NCBI GenBank assembly: GCA_017591395.1
Contig: WEDG01002866.1
Location: forward strand, 1 to 64,000
DNA from: Schistocephalus solidus
Taxonomy: Eukaryota; Platyhelminthes; Cestoda; Diphyllobothriidea; Diphyllobothriidae
Length of the DNA stretch: 64,000 bases
Direction of reading: 5' to 3'
Made by a program: the position numbers and the translations under genes. Below the pieces are notes generated by a model that saw only the letters and a program-made list of their open reading frames with translations, made no database searches and was not told the DNA's origin. This document shows positions 12,800 through 24,700 of the stretch, piece after piece. The stretch's first letter is position 1. Every line of letters starts with the position of its first letter.

Positions 12800-13600
12800 A
12801 TCACGGGGTGATCAGTGCCGTGGGTTGGAATTTTGCCAAATTACAGTTACATTCAGACCTCCCAATCAGTGCAATGTGTGTTGTATGGAGTGGCTGACTG
12901 GTGGTCAGAGTGTCAGGCTGTGACAGCTTCTTCTTAATGTGACCTCCGACTCTTTCACACATGTAAGGGGTAAGCCGTTCAACCCCCTGTTGTTTGAAAT
13001 CCCGGTACTTGGGTTTTTGGGTCAGGTCGTGTACGCAGTACGCGTAGACGACGTCATCAGCAGCTGCGCTCACTTCCACATCAGACATCTGACCGTATGA
13101 TTGTGGCGGTGGGGGAGAGAGTGAGGTCGACGGCTCATCGCATTTTCCTCACTATAAACGATCTGACGAATTTGAAACTATCACGGTGCGCTAAAAGTCG
13201 TGGCTTGGAAGGTTGCCAACTGGCGGGATAAGCCGGACCGCGTGGTTAGCCCAGTGTGTTTTGTGTGGAGTGGCTGACTTGCGGACCGACAGTCAGGCCG
13301 CAATAGCTCCTTCTTAATGTGGCCTTTATGGCACTCCCACTCCGGGAGATCCGTGACAGGTGTGGTGGCACGCCTAGGGGCGACTCCGGCCGCGCCAGCC
13401 ACCTGCGTCCTCTCCCGCCTCCGGTCTTCTTGACTCTGTCGTGACACCGGGGTGAGGTGGAGGAGAGAGTGCGGTAGCTGCATCGCAAGGCTACTATCAC
13501 TTAAAACTAATCCACACGCAAGTCATCGGCCCTCCACTATGCTTCTGTGGAGCATACGGTGGAAATCGTCGGCCGACGACGGTCAAACTGTTGTATAGGT
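12800..13600 (+). repeat. 360-bp repeat family, two composite copies
   Basis: A first, decayed copy (about 12,800-12,960) has TGTATGGAGTGGCTGACTG and TTCTTCTTAATGTGACCTCC. The second (13,060-13,600) has a longer 5' module (CGTGGCTTGGAAGGTTGCC, ACCGCGTGGTTAGCCCAGTG, GAGTGGCTGACTTGCGGAC) joined to the usual core (GGTGGCACGCCTAGGGGCG, CCGGTCTTCTTGACTCTG, GAGAGAGTGCGGTAGCTGC) and 3' hairpin (GACGACGGTCAAACTG). Confidence 0.8.
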
Positions 13601-14659
13601 GGGGCTACCTTTTACAGCAACTATTGGCCGCAAGGGAAAATTTGGTTTATGGAGAATTCAAACGCCGAAATGTGATAACGGATAACGAACGGCGCCAAAT
13701 GAAACCAACGGGTACTACCCTTGCTCACTTCTACGGTCTGCCAAAGATCCATAAAACAAATGTTCCCCTGTGGCCAATAGTCGCCCTAAAAGGCAGCCCC
13801 ACCTATAAACCGGAAAAATGGATGTACTCAAAAGTGAATTTCTTCCAAAACAATTACACTGTCTCAGTCTGTTCAATCTCCTAATTCCTGGCCGACCTCC
13901 AAGACCGGAGGATGCAATCGGACGAAATTCTGCTTGCTTTTGACGTTACGTCATTAGTAATATCCATCCCACTGAGTTTAGCACAGGAATTCTTGCGCAG
14001 GAAACGCGAGGAGCTATACGACTAAACCCAGAGCTCACTCAAAATTGAAAACGTTATGTGATTGTTCGAATTTTGCCAAAAAAACTAACTTCACCTTTGC
14101 CGAAAAAACCGATGATTAGATCAAGGGAACTCCAATGGGTTCACCAATCACCAGTTTAGCGCGAGAATTGGTCCTACATAATCTGGAAAAGCTCGCCTTC
14201 ACGCGACATCCACCGGTCTTCTGGCGCCGTTACAAAGACGACACGTTTGTTATCGTCAAGAAATACATGCTGCAGCATTTCCATAATGACATTAACTCGA
14301 TCTTCCCAGATATACAATTCACGAGGGAAGAAGAAAAAGAGCAGCAGTTGCCCTTCCTTGATGTGCTCTTCAGGCGAAGTCCCAGCGTCGAAATAGAAAC
14401 AACTGTCCACAGGAAGGCGACAAACACCACACAGCTTCTCAATTTTCCCAGCAACCATCCGATGGCTCACATACGAAGTTGTGTGAGAACACTGTTAAAA
14501 CGCATGCAGACTCATTGCAGCAAGCCGGCAGAAAAAGCACGTGAGGCCCGTTACCTCCCCAACAAGTTTATGCGGAACGGCTATCCGAAAGCGTTCATAA
14601 GCCGATGCGTACGTGTTTGCCCCCGGAGGAACAAACCGGAACAAGCCCCTACGGTATGA
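13591..14659 (+). pseudogene. Penelope-like reverse transcriptase (broken)
   Basis: Motifs in order: THFYGLPKIHK-type box (AHFYGLPKIHKTNVPL, about 13,725), KGSPTYKPEKWMY, then in another frame AFDVTSLVISIPLSLAQEFL (about 13,940; motif A region), GTPMGSPITSLARELVL (about 14,130) and FWRRYKDDTFVIV (about 14,225; catalytic box YKDD where Penelope RTs usually have YVDD). LPFLDVLFRR follows. At least two frameshifts and stops (13,882; near 14,023) make it inactive. Confidence 0.88.
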
Positions 14660-14779
14660 CATGCGCTGCCATACATCAAGGACATGTCAGAGGCGACTGG
14701 GCGCATTGCTGCGGGACTAGGTATAGAAATTGCACACCGGCCCAAGGATACCATGCACAGCAGGGTCATGAAAATCAGA

Positions 14780-15212
14780 CACATTAAACCTTAATGAGCG
14801 GTCGGGTGTAGTGTGTCGCATCCCGTGCCAAAACTGTTCCCGCAACTACACAGGACAGACTGGACATATGCTTGGATCGCGCATACACGAGCATAAGTTG
14901 ACTGCGAGACGGAGTGATGACTTATCACATGTGGCTGCCAACTCCTACGAACAGGTTACGAGTTTAACTTCGCATCAACGAGGGCAATCGCCCACGTCAG
15001 AAGCAAGACAAGCCGATAATTTATTGAATCTTGATCCTCCGATGAGATCTCGGTCGATCGATTTATCGATCTGGCGGTCACCTTCGTATTGGCGTTACTG
15101 GTTTTCGGATTGGCCTCTTATGAGAATTCAGTCAATATATTTATTGAGCTGGCGCAGGCATACGGAGCCCTGCTCAGTTCCCTCTGAAATGGCATCGCTG
15201 GTGTTTGATTGA
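14780..15212 (+). pseudogene. Penelope-like GIY-YIG endonuclease region
   Basis: VCRIPCQNCSRNYTGQTG is the GIY-YIG core, followed by HMLGSRIHEHKLTARR, which carries the Arg and Glu expected in the helix of the nuclease fold. It sits in a different frame from the RT piece upstream. Confidence 0.82.
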
Positions 15213-15215
15213 TCC

Positions 15216-15889
15216 TGTCCCCTACACATCTTGCTTGTTTTGTTGCCGCTTTTATCTCTGACGCTAATATCTAGCAACAATTCGAAAGTTCAGGCGAACA
15301 AAGCCATAATTCCGGCGAGCAAAGGGCCATATTCTACAAAATAACTACATCCTTTGACAGAACATGTCCATTTCATTATCCAAGACATTTTTCACGATTC
15401 CTCAGCTTCTTTCAAGTGAAGGAAAGCACCAACTGCAAGTCCAAACTTTCCCTGGCAGGAGAATAAAAGGGCACCTAGCGAGCTGGTCAAAAAGAGTGAG
15501 AATAAGACAGCCTCTAGGTTCATCCTCTAGCTACCGGAAAACTTTGGAAATTGGCTAGACTCCGAATAGTCCTCAAACGTGCTGTATTGGGTATCCGTCA
15601 CGAAGCCGAAAGACCAGGCACCCGAGTGACTGTCATATAAATCCCGAGACCCAACCTGCGCGCCCTGCGACCAACATTAGCCAATGTACGCCTATCCAGC
15701 CCCACATTTACTTTATCCCTTGTGATTTCTGGCCTTTGCTTCCATCCACTCCCAGTCCACTGACCTCAATTCATAATATCACTTACACCCAACCCAATAA
15801 CCTTTCATCCTATTAAATTTCCCCATTAATGAACCTTACATCCTAATGAAATAGCCTTGTTATGCGCCTTGAATTGGACCATTTATGCT
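15216..15889. other. Intergenic, no gene seen
   Basis: Possibly the non-coding 3' part of the Penelope copy. It has no ORF with recognisable content. Confidence 0.35.
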
Positions 15890-16080
15890 TATGTGTTGAC
15901 TTTGTGGCGAATGTGCTAATAGAAGCGAAGAGGCAAGTTCCAGAAAGAAGTCGCGAAGGAAACACGATCACTGGAATAAGACCTTCCTTAGCCTGACGTT
16001 TCGGATTCTCACACAAACCCATCCTCAGGATTACGTCCTATCTCAAAGACGCATAGTCCGATTCCAAGTGGTCGCTGTCC
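15890..16080 (-). mobile_element. Penelope LTR-type fragment with hammerhead-like core
   Basis: On the minus strand CCTGAGGATGGGTTT ... AATCCGAAACGTCAGG (16,029-15,992) matches the hammerhead layout: a CTGATGA-like box (CTGAGGA, one change), a 5-bp stem II (GGGTT/AATCC, one GU) and GAAAC. The same block occurs in Penelope 3' regions at 35.4 and 44.2 kb. Its orientation is opposite to the Penelope copy just to its left. Confidence 0.6.
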
Positions 16081-18283
16081 GGCTACCACGTAGATGTTTC
16101 TGGGGGCTTACTTATAAATAACATAATAAAATGCACCTTAATTTATTTAAAATACATTGTACTGCCTGGGGTTCTGAAGAACACAGCACGGGTTTCGGTG
16201 CGACAGAACATGGAACAGGTTTGAAGCGATTAGGAGCTGTTATCTTGCGTGCGATGGTATTTAAGTGATTAACTTACAATGAAACTGATAAAAAACAATC
16301 GAAATCGACACAATAAACGGTCAGTACTGACAGCAAGGATTGAGCCACTAATGAAACCATCAGAATACGCATTTGCCCGCCAAAGTAGAGACGCGAAAGC
16401 GGTGACACACGTAAATCCAAGACATGCGCACTGCCATATAACGAGGCAATGGAAGAGCACAGCGATTTCTTGATTTCTGCGTAGCACAACAAGCAGCATA
16501 CTACATACGTCGGTGCAACCACACCCCAACCTAGCTCAATATTCCGTCATGTTGAACGACCACATACTGTGGGAGCCAATCCAGTGCTCAGTTTCGCGGC
16601 GTCTGGCTGTTAGTCGACGGCCACAAGCAGGTCAGGCCAACTACAAACTTGCGCTGCCGTCCGCTCAACCCTCAGGCGCAAAAACTCAGACGCCCTCTGT
16701 CCAGCAGGGTAACGGCACGGCCCACCACAAGCAGGCGCGAGTCAAGGCGCGCCAATCGATGCTTGCCAGCTCCCCAACACCGCGTGATCACGCGTCCCCC
16801 ATTCAGCCTACAAACCAACTCATTACGCACTCTGACACACAGATGACTCAATCGAATTTCTTGTGTTGAAACTGACATGTCAGGTGGAGACGCACAGACA
16901 GCCCTCCCCCCCACCCGATGGACACGTTTTCGATCTGACACGCAGTCAACCTGCGCTGTATGCTGCCTCTCACTGCTGTGGCTGGAGGAAGCGGAATTTG
17001 TGGTGTATAGTTGTAGTTGACGAGATACCCTTGGCCGCCGCAATACAAACACGCAAGAGCATGGTGTTGCACTTTTAGACGTCCTTGAAGCACTAAAAGC
17101 TCCCTCCTGTTGCTAAGCTCTGATAAAAGCTAAGCGTAGGTGTGAATAGATATATAAATTTAACAGTACTACCCCCACTCGAAGAGTAATATGAAAACAA
17201 GATGTGAATTCATCGTTCGCATTCAATTACTACAATTACTGGAACGTACATGAGGAATAAGGTGAAGGGCATGGGATAAACCAGCATACTGCTTCAAACG
17301 GATTTTTCCCCTACGAAGAGCTGTGTGATAACATCACTCGTATTTTACGACAGGGGAATAGAAGTCTAAGTCAGGTAAATCTGCATCATTAGCCACTTAC
17401 AGCACACTAGAGTGAGAAATATGCCTGACAGGTGTGCGCAGGCTTTCGCATAATTTGCCCATCGTATTTGATGAGGAACACGATCGCTTAGAGGTTGGCG
17501 TAGTAGTCGTAGTAGAAGTTATAGTTATAGTATTATTATTATTAGTAGTAGTAGCAGTAATTGGCGAGTTATTTCGAGTGCAGGGGCACGGTAAAGCACG
17601 GGGATAGGAACTCCATATACAGGTGGTCTTGCACTACATTCCTCGGGTAAATTTATGGTTTGGGAAAGACTTAATGTTAGGGTTAGTTAAAACAGGAATA
17701 GGCAGTCATTCAGGAATTTGGCACAAGTTTATCTGTATTCCAGGAAGGGGTCCCCATTTCTGTGTCTTTTCGGGAGGATTGCACAGACTCGAGGTCCTCT
17801 CCCCTTCCACACCTATTGTGTTCCATTTGGCAAACCAAAGCAAGCCCGACTGGAGAATAGTGCGGAACAGTGCCAGACAGATTCTGCACCCTCGATCACA
17901 CATTAATCACTCGGAGTTCACAACGGTTTCAGTAGCGATACAACCGTACTGGGAAGCAGCCTCGCATTCTCTTTTGCCTCAGACAATACACCAATGGTAA
18001 GTCTCAGTCAAGCTGACTGGACATGAGATCGGGTACAGTGGTTGGAGCAGCAATAAGTCGTTGTGTTTAAGGTGTCCCACACCTATGTGGTTCCCGATTC
18101 GGTCAGAAGTGACGGCGCTGTCTAGTTTATACCAGTGTAGGGTGCATCCACGGCTAGATTTAATACAGCCTAACGATCTCAAGTTAGGAGGTATGATCAA
18201 ACAATGTGGAGATCCGAAAAAGGAATCAAAAAGTCCTCGGAGCAGTGCCAAAGGGTTACGAAACTCTAGTAACAAGAACAATG
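16081..18283. other. Intergenic; GC-rich patch and microsatellite, no gene seen
   Basis: About 16,500-17,070 is clearly more GC-rich than its surroundings and is open on both strands without recognisable content; probably an unidentified repeat. A trinucleotide tract is listed separately. A decayed copy of the GTTAGGGTTAG-containing repeat is near 17,640-17,690. Confidence 0.4.
17500..17559 (+). repeat. Imperfect trinucleotide microsatellite (TAG/TAT)n
   Basis: GTAGTAGTCGTAGTAGAAG, then TATTATTATTATTAG and TAGTAGTAGCAGTAA. Confidence 0.8.
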
Positions 18284-18612
18284 GATGAAGGGAGTAGTTT
18301 TGAGTTCATGAAAATTAGTCAAGAAGGGCATTAACGTATGTAGAAAGAAAAGGGATAAGAGTGAGTATAAATCTGCGATTAAAAATAATACAAAGTGGCT
18401 GGATGAGGAGAGTACGCGCAATTGGGGTTGAAGCAAACTGTAGCAACAGACCGCGACAAAGCATTGTACAGACAACGGTGGGAAATGCCCAATAAGCACC
18501 GGGAATAAAAGGGACCCAAACATGGCTAACTATGTGAACATACAGGAGGGCACAGCGTTCGTCAGTGTTGGCAGAAGGGAGCGAGCACAAACTTCTGTTG
18601 ATTGACGGTGGT
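18284..18612 (-). other. Presumed CRBN 3' UTR / downstream flank
   Basis: About 330 nt after the stop codon on the minus strand. It is pyrimidine-rich in the sense direction and has no coding potential. The transcript end cannot be placed from sequence alone. Confidence 0.35.
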
Positions 18613-18778
18613 TTAAAGCATGAGCCGGGATGGAGTTGAAGAATCCTCTGAGCTAGGAACTATAGCATCGCGTTTGATGCCCCAAAACATCCTTGGACGT
18701 AAGTCCTCCGATGTAGCAGTAAATAACCAACCGACGTGGTTGTAACATCCCGCGCACTGAGCTATGGTCCAGGCGTAT
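18613..18778 (-). CDS. CRBN: CRBN exon 9 (CULT domain, second half, and stop)
   Basis: Completes Gly-555 and encodes residues 556-609, then [14 protein letters not shown] holds W558 (human W386), I560 (human V388) and the second zinc pair C563/C566. HVGWLFTA holds W572 (human W400). [11 protein letters not shown] matches human FWGLTRSALLP. The acceptor has a strong pyrimidine tract (TTCCTGCCTCTCCATCTTTGCAG). This is the 3' end of the gene; I see no canonical AATAAA on the minus strand in the next ~300 nt. Confidence 0.95.
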
Positions 18779-21700
18779 CTGCAAAGATGGAGAGGCAGGA
18801 AAACTTCACAGACCTCATCCAGTAACTGTAAATCTCAGTGCCACGAGTACTCCTAGTTTGCGAGGCACATAATAGGGTTCGAGCAAGACAGCAGAAAGGG
18901 TGGATATGTCATTGGCTAAATAGGACTGTGTAGCTCCGTCAACTTCCAAACATCAGACGGCTGACCGGCTCAGACAGTAGACTGGTGTCTGAGTGGGGGA
19001 AAAGAGTGCGAGGTCGACCCTGGAGCAGGCGTCTCCACGACACAACGCATACTCCTCATTACAAACACGCTTCTACACCATGACAGTGCACAAAAAGCCG
19101 TGGCATGGAAGGCTGCCAGCTGACGGGATAACTCAGAACGGACAGCCAGGTTGCGATGGCTTCTTCTTAAAGCGACCTCTGTGGCACCCTCACTCAGTTG
19201 GGATCCTTTCTTATTTTTTTGTGTGAAATTTATTTCCACCAGGCTTTGTCAGCTAATACGTCCGATCCTGCCTCCGGAATTATTGACGCTGTCTTGACAT
19301 CAGGCTGAGGTGGGCGTGAGAGGAGGCAGTGCGATAGGTGCAACGCAAGTCTACTGTCACTACAAACGACCTCACACACAAGTCGCCGTCCCTGCGTCCA
19401 CCATACTGCGGGGTATAGGTTGGACATCATCGGTCATCGGATATGACCGTCGCACTGTCATCATCACTTGTGATCAAGTCGGATCTAGATGGGCCTCGAC
19501 GCAGTTCGGAAAATTATCCCCCGTCACTGGGAGATTTGCGGGTCTAGAGAGCTCGACCCATTTGCTTCTCCAGCGACAAAGACCGAATAAAAAAAATCAA
19601 AAAATATCACCCTGCATGTCCTGACGGACTTTTGTCGAGTCAATGTTTGAGTCGACAACCCCACGCGGGTAATGGCACCGAATAAACGGCGGACGACAAA
19701 AAACGTATCCAAGCCATCTCAGATGTCTTTCTTGGATGGTCGATGGTAGACTCGGATATGGATATCCGAGTAATGACTGTGCAGGTGTACAACAATGACG
19801 CCGAAGGCCGGCTCATTCTGGCTGACGCACTGCATTACGCCCAGTACAATCTCGCTACTGCCAGTGAGCCCGCGTTCCTAATCGACGTCAGCAATCTGAC
19901 CGGTGCCATCTCTGTGGCCTTGGGAGACCAATATACGGGTCTCTTCTGCAACACGGCTGTCATGCGACGGAGTCTCTCCGACGTCTGATGGTCGAGCCAA
20001 CAACAACAACAGCAACCATCTATGGACGGCAGCAAACTCAACCTTCCTCGGTCCCTCATTGGCTGTCGAAATAAATGTGGTCGGGCTCACAGTGATCCCT
20101 TCTGGCACCTGTCCAGTCTGTACTTTAGGCACCTCCAGAAGAACTGTCATCTGGCGGACCTTTCCAACATAACGACTTGGGTGCATGCAAAGCTTGGCGG
20201 GTCATGATCGGCGGTCAGCTTCCTGCAGGTCTGTTAATCATTTTTTTGTTCATCCATCTGTGTGTGTGTGTTTTGGCGATCATCACACCCCGTTCCCTCG
20301 TATAAAATAATTGCTGAAATTGACTAAACAACAGACCAAACATCGTTTTTTTTCCTGGCAGATGCCTGATTAAAATACATGCAGCGTCAGGGCTTATACA
20401 CGGCCGAAGAGTTGTGCGTGTCGACTGAGACGGCAGCTGTTTAGGATGTAGTTATGAGTGGTTCATCCTGTCGTGTCCCATCCGAAATCCACAAGATATA
20501 CACTGTGCAGTTGTCTGAGTGTATTTGTCGGTGTTGTCAGGCGCAGGTGTTGGTCATCAGTACGCCTGGCTAAGAGGGGCCCCTGCATATATCCGAGATA
20601 ACTGCGGTTTCCGCCCCTTCTTCACTCTTTTCGATCTACCACTTCTTTTTATCATCATCGTGGTGAGGCCTGTCAAGGTTTCACCTATTTCTGCTCCCTG
20701 CCCCCAATCAAGAATTGTTTCTTTTGGGAACCAACTGACAAGTTTCTGCCCTTTCGTGCATGTTATGTATGCAGGTGCTCATTTTTCAGCACCAGACAAC
20801 TGGCCGGCTTGGACAGTGGCTGCGGCCTGGGAATAGAGAATGAGATCAACGGCTCAGCACATTTATCTCACTATAAATCGTCTGACGCGCTTGAAAATAG
20901 TACGCTCTACTAAAATTCGTAGCTTGGAAGGCTGCATACTCACTTAATAACTCGGATCGCACCGTGTGTGTGCGCGCCCCCTAAATGGGTCACGTGGTTA
21001 AACTAACACAGCGGCCACATCAGGACACGGCAGGGATTATTCAGGTTGCTCTCCCATAAAAAATGCGAACATGGGGGTGTGTGGTGATACGCCTAGGGGC
21101 GACTAGGGCCTAGGGGCCCCGGCCGCGCCAGCCACCTGAGCCCTCTCCCATCTCCGGTCTTCTTGACTCTGTCTTGACACCGGGCTCAGGTGGGAGAGAA
21201 GGAGAGAGTGCCGTAGCTGCAGCGCAAGGCTACTAGCACTTCAACTACGCGAAAGTCATCGTTCCTGTACCACCATGGTGTGGAGCATACGGTGGATATC
21301 ATCGGACAACGACGGTCAAACAGCCGTGTGTGTGCCCCCTAAACGGACCACGTGGTAGATGCGGTGGACCAACACGAGGGCCACATCAGGGCACGGCAGG
21401 CGTTATTCGGGTTGCACTCCAATAACAAATGCCGAACATGGGGGTGTGTGGTGGCACGCCTAGGGGCGGCTAGGGCCTAGGGGCTCCGGCCGTGCCAGCC
21501 ACCTGAGCACTCTCTCATCTCCGGTCTTCTTGACACCGGGCATAGGTGGGGGACGAAAGATTGCGGTAGATTCAGCGCAAGTCTACTATCAATTTAAACT
21601 AAATCACGCGCAAGTCACCGTACCCGCACCACCTTGCTGTGGAATGTACGGTGGATCTCGTCGAAATAGACAATCGAACTATCGTGTGTCCCCCTGGGGT

Positions 21701-24700
21701 GTAGGGGTACTAGTTAGGGGTAACATCGCACAGGTAGTATTTGGTCGCTCCATCTGTCTCGTATAGGTAGTGAATGCTCCTGTGGCCGCCTCCAGCTGGT
21801 AGCAAACGCCCACCTGTGGATCATTAGAGCTGGGTTCTTCCCAGCGGCCACACCCCGGACAACCGCCACGACCGGCGGGCTAAACCAGGTGAGGGTCTCC
21901 GGTGTTGTGTGTGTGTCTCCACACCCGGTAGGTCTGGTCCCTTCTCCCTACTCTTCCCAGCCCACTCCTCTCTCGCCTCCTACCTCTCTCCCCCTACTCA
22001 TTTAATCTTACTTCTCCCCCTCCCCTCATCCTTCACTCCTCCTCCACGATCGAAAAAGTCATACAGCGAGGGCGACATGCGATCACGTAGGCGACCCAGG
22101 CGAATCGTTCGTTCTCTCACTTACCCAAATCGTGACCCATAATGAGTTCGGCAGCCACCTGGGGTGACCAGGCAGCCCTAGTTAGAGACAGCACTGCTTA
22201 ACCCCTCGCGGGAGAGGTGGCTAGAAAAGGTGCCCTAAACAAATCTGGGTCTCACGACAGCTGCAGCAGACCGTGGCTAGCAGACTGCAATTACATTTGG
22301 TCAAAATACTCTAAACCAGGGGTTGGCAAAGTCCGGGCTTTAGGCCAGATACGGCCTAGTTAGTATTCCAGTCCGGCCTAACGCCCCCCTAGTTAATTAT
22401 TGTTGGAATCGGCCTAATTGAATTGTCGCGGTTTTGTTCCCCTTCATTACTGCTGGTTGCAGCTCAAGCTGTGGCTCGTGTTTATTTTTAGAACCGATGT
22501 CAGGCGCTTGTATGAAACAGAAGCGCCTGACCGGGAAGGGATGATAAATGTGTTGTAAACAAGTTCACTCTCTGGTCTCGTTCTCATTCGCAAGAGTTCA
22601 AGATTGTCAGCACTCCTTTTGACTTTACCTATGACGACACCCCCTCTGATGTGCAATTGGAGTTGATAGAGGTGCAGGCTTCGGACGTTCTCTTGTCCAA
22701 GTTTACTTCTTGCACTACTCTCATTGAAATCTACCGGCAGCTGCCACATGCTCAGTTTCCAATGTTGTTAGCCCGTACCAAGCGTGTGATCGCAATGTTT
22801 GGCAGCACTTATTCGTGCGACCAGCTGTTCTCCAAAATGAAGTTTTGTAAGAACAAGCTCCGCCTTCAGCTCACAGACAATCGCCTTAATGAAATTCTGT
22901 TGCTGAACTGCTCATAATTAGAACATGATATTGTATCTGTCTCTAGGAGCATGCAACCTTATGCTTCCCATTGATCGTACTGTATTTTTGAATAACAAAC
23001 GTTTCCTTGGACACCTTGTTTCTTCTGGCCTAGTAGTCCGAAAAGTTTGCTGACCCCTGCTCTAAACAATAATAACAACAACTCCTCTCCCGACCCCCGC
23101 CCCCACCGTGCCCTCTGGGATACCCCCCGAACTGCTCAAATGAGCTTGCTCAATTTAGCAGCCTAGAATGTTCGATCCGTTTTAGACAATCCCAGGAGCA
23201 ACCAGCCGGGACGGAGGACAGCGCTAGTAGCTCGGGAACTAGTGCGCTACAAGGTACATATTGCTGCTGTCAGCGAGACACGATTCCCCGAGTAGGGTCA
23301 GCTGGAGGTGCGTGCCGGCTACACCTTTTCTGGAGCGGCCGGCCAAAGGAGAGCGACGTGACGCTGGTGTTGCATTTGCCATTCGGAGGGACATCATTAG
23401 ACGTCTGTTCTGTTTGCCACGGGGCATCAACGATCACCGGATCAGCCTCCGTCTACCTATCCGGGGAGCCAAGTTCGCCACCATCATCAGCGCCTACACA
23501 TCCCCACTGACGAGCTCCGACGATACAAAGAGCAAATTCTATGAGGATGTAAACGCTCTCCTGCGGACTGTGCTGAAAGCGGATAAGTTAATTGTCCTTG
23601 GTGACTTTAACGTCCGCGTATGGACGGACAGTGCCACGTGGAGAAGAGTGCTTGGTCCCCATTGTCTCACTGGCTTCAATGACAACGGTCTTTTTCTCCT
23701 ACAAACCTGCGCAGAACACCGCCTGATTCTGACCACCTCCCACCGCCTCCCAATTCGGCAAAAGGCGACCTGGGTGCACCCCCGGTCGAGACCCTGACAC
23801 CTTTTGGACTAAGTTCTCGTCCAGAGGCGAGATCAACAGGATGTGCTGGTGACAAAGGCGATCCCCGGTGCTGATGGATGGACGGATCACCGCCTTGTCA
23901 TCTCCAAGATGAGGCTTCGTCTGCAACCACAGGAGACTCCAACGTAAGCGACCACCAGATAATTTGAATACTGTTTTGTTGAATGTGCCCGCTCACTATC
24001 ATCATTTCAGCAACCAACTGGCCAACCTTCCAGTCGCCGACGCGGACACCTCCGTGGAGAACCACTGGTGCCAGCTGAGGGACACCATCCAATCCACCAC
24101 CCTGGATGTCCTCGGCCACACACGTCATCAGCACCAAGACTGGTTCGACGACAATGACGCAGTTATCAACGCTCTGCTCGTCGAGAAGAACCAGTTGCAC
24201 AAAGCCTACGTCAATCTCCCTACCGCTGCAAACAAGACAGCCTTCTACCGAAGTCGCCGCCTTGTACGGCTGCGGGAGATGTAGGATGCCTGGATGACCC
24301 CCAAAGCACAGGAAATCCAAGGGTACGCGGACCGAAACGAATGGAAGAACTTCTTCGCCACCACCAAGGCTGTCTATGGACCTCCCGTCAAAGGCACCGC
24401 TCCTCTTCTCAGTGCCGACGGAAGGACGCTGCTCACTGAGAAGACGTAAATCCTGTCACGATGGGTGGAACATTTCCATAGCGTTCTCAACTAGCCCTCC
24501 AACATCTCCGTCATCTATCGTCTATCTGAAGTGGAAATCAGTGCCAACCTTGATCTCCCGCCCTCTCTCCAAGAAACCATCAGAGCCGCGCAGCATCTCT
24601 CCAGCGGGAAAGCACCTGCCTCGGACGCGATCCCTGTTGAAATTTACAATAATGGCGGACCCCAACTGATGAACTGACTCACAGCGCTCTTCCAGGAGAT

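Larger units (their letters stand above)
13590..15215 (+). mobile_element. Penelope-like retroelement, decayed near-complete coding part
   Basis: Contains the Penelope RT followed by the GIY-YIG endonuclease region, the order expected for EN+ Penelope elements. It begins directly after the 3' end of a 360-bp repeat. Stops and frameshifts break it into at least four pieces. Its C-terminal region is repeated in inverted orientation at 8,960-9,318. Confidence 0.88.
22317..23059 (+). mobile_element. hAT transposon, 743 bp, non-autonomous
   Basis: Terminal inverted repeats CAGGGGTTGGCAAA (left) and TTTGCTGACCCCTG (right) are typical of hAT elements. The 8-bp target duplication CTCTAAAC is perfect (22,309-22,316 and 23,060-23,067). 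The flanks rejoin as the LINE A leader. Most of the transposase is gone; only the C-terminal dimerisation part remains. An 11-bp perfect inverted repeat lies at 22,499-22,531. Confidence 0.95.

Noticed and set aside
16513..17052. ORFs on both strands of 118 and 126 codons
   Set aside because: GC-rich patch open in several frames, with no motif and no homologous pattern.
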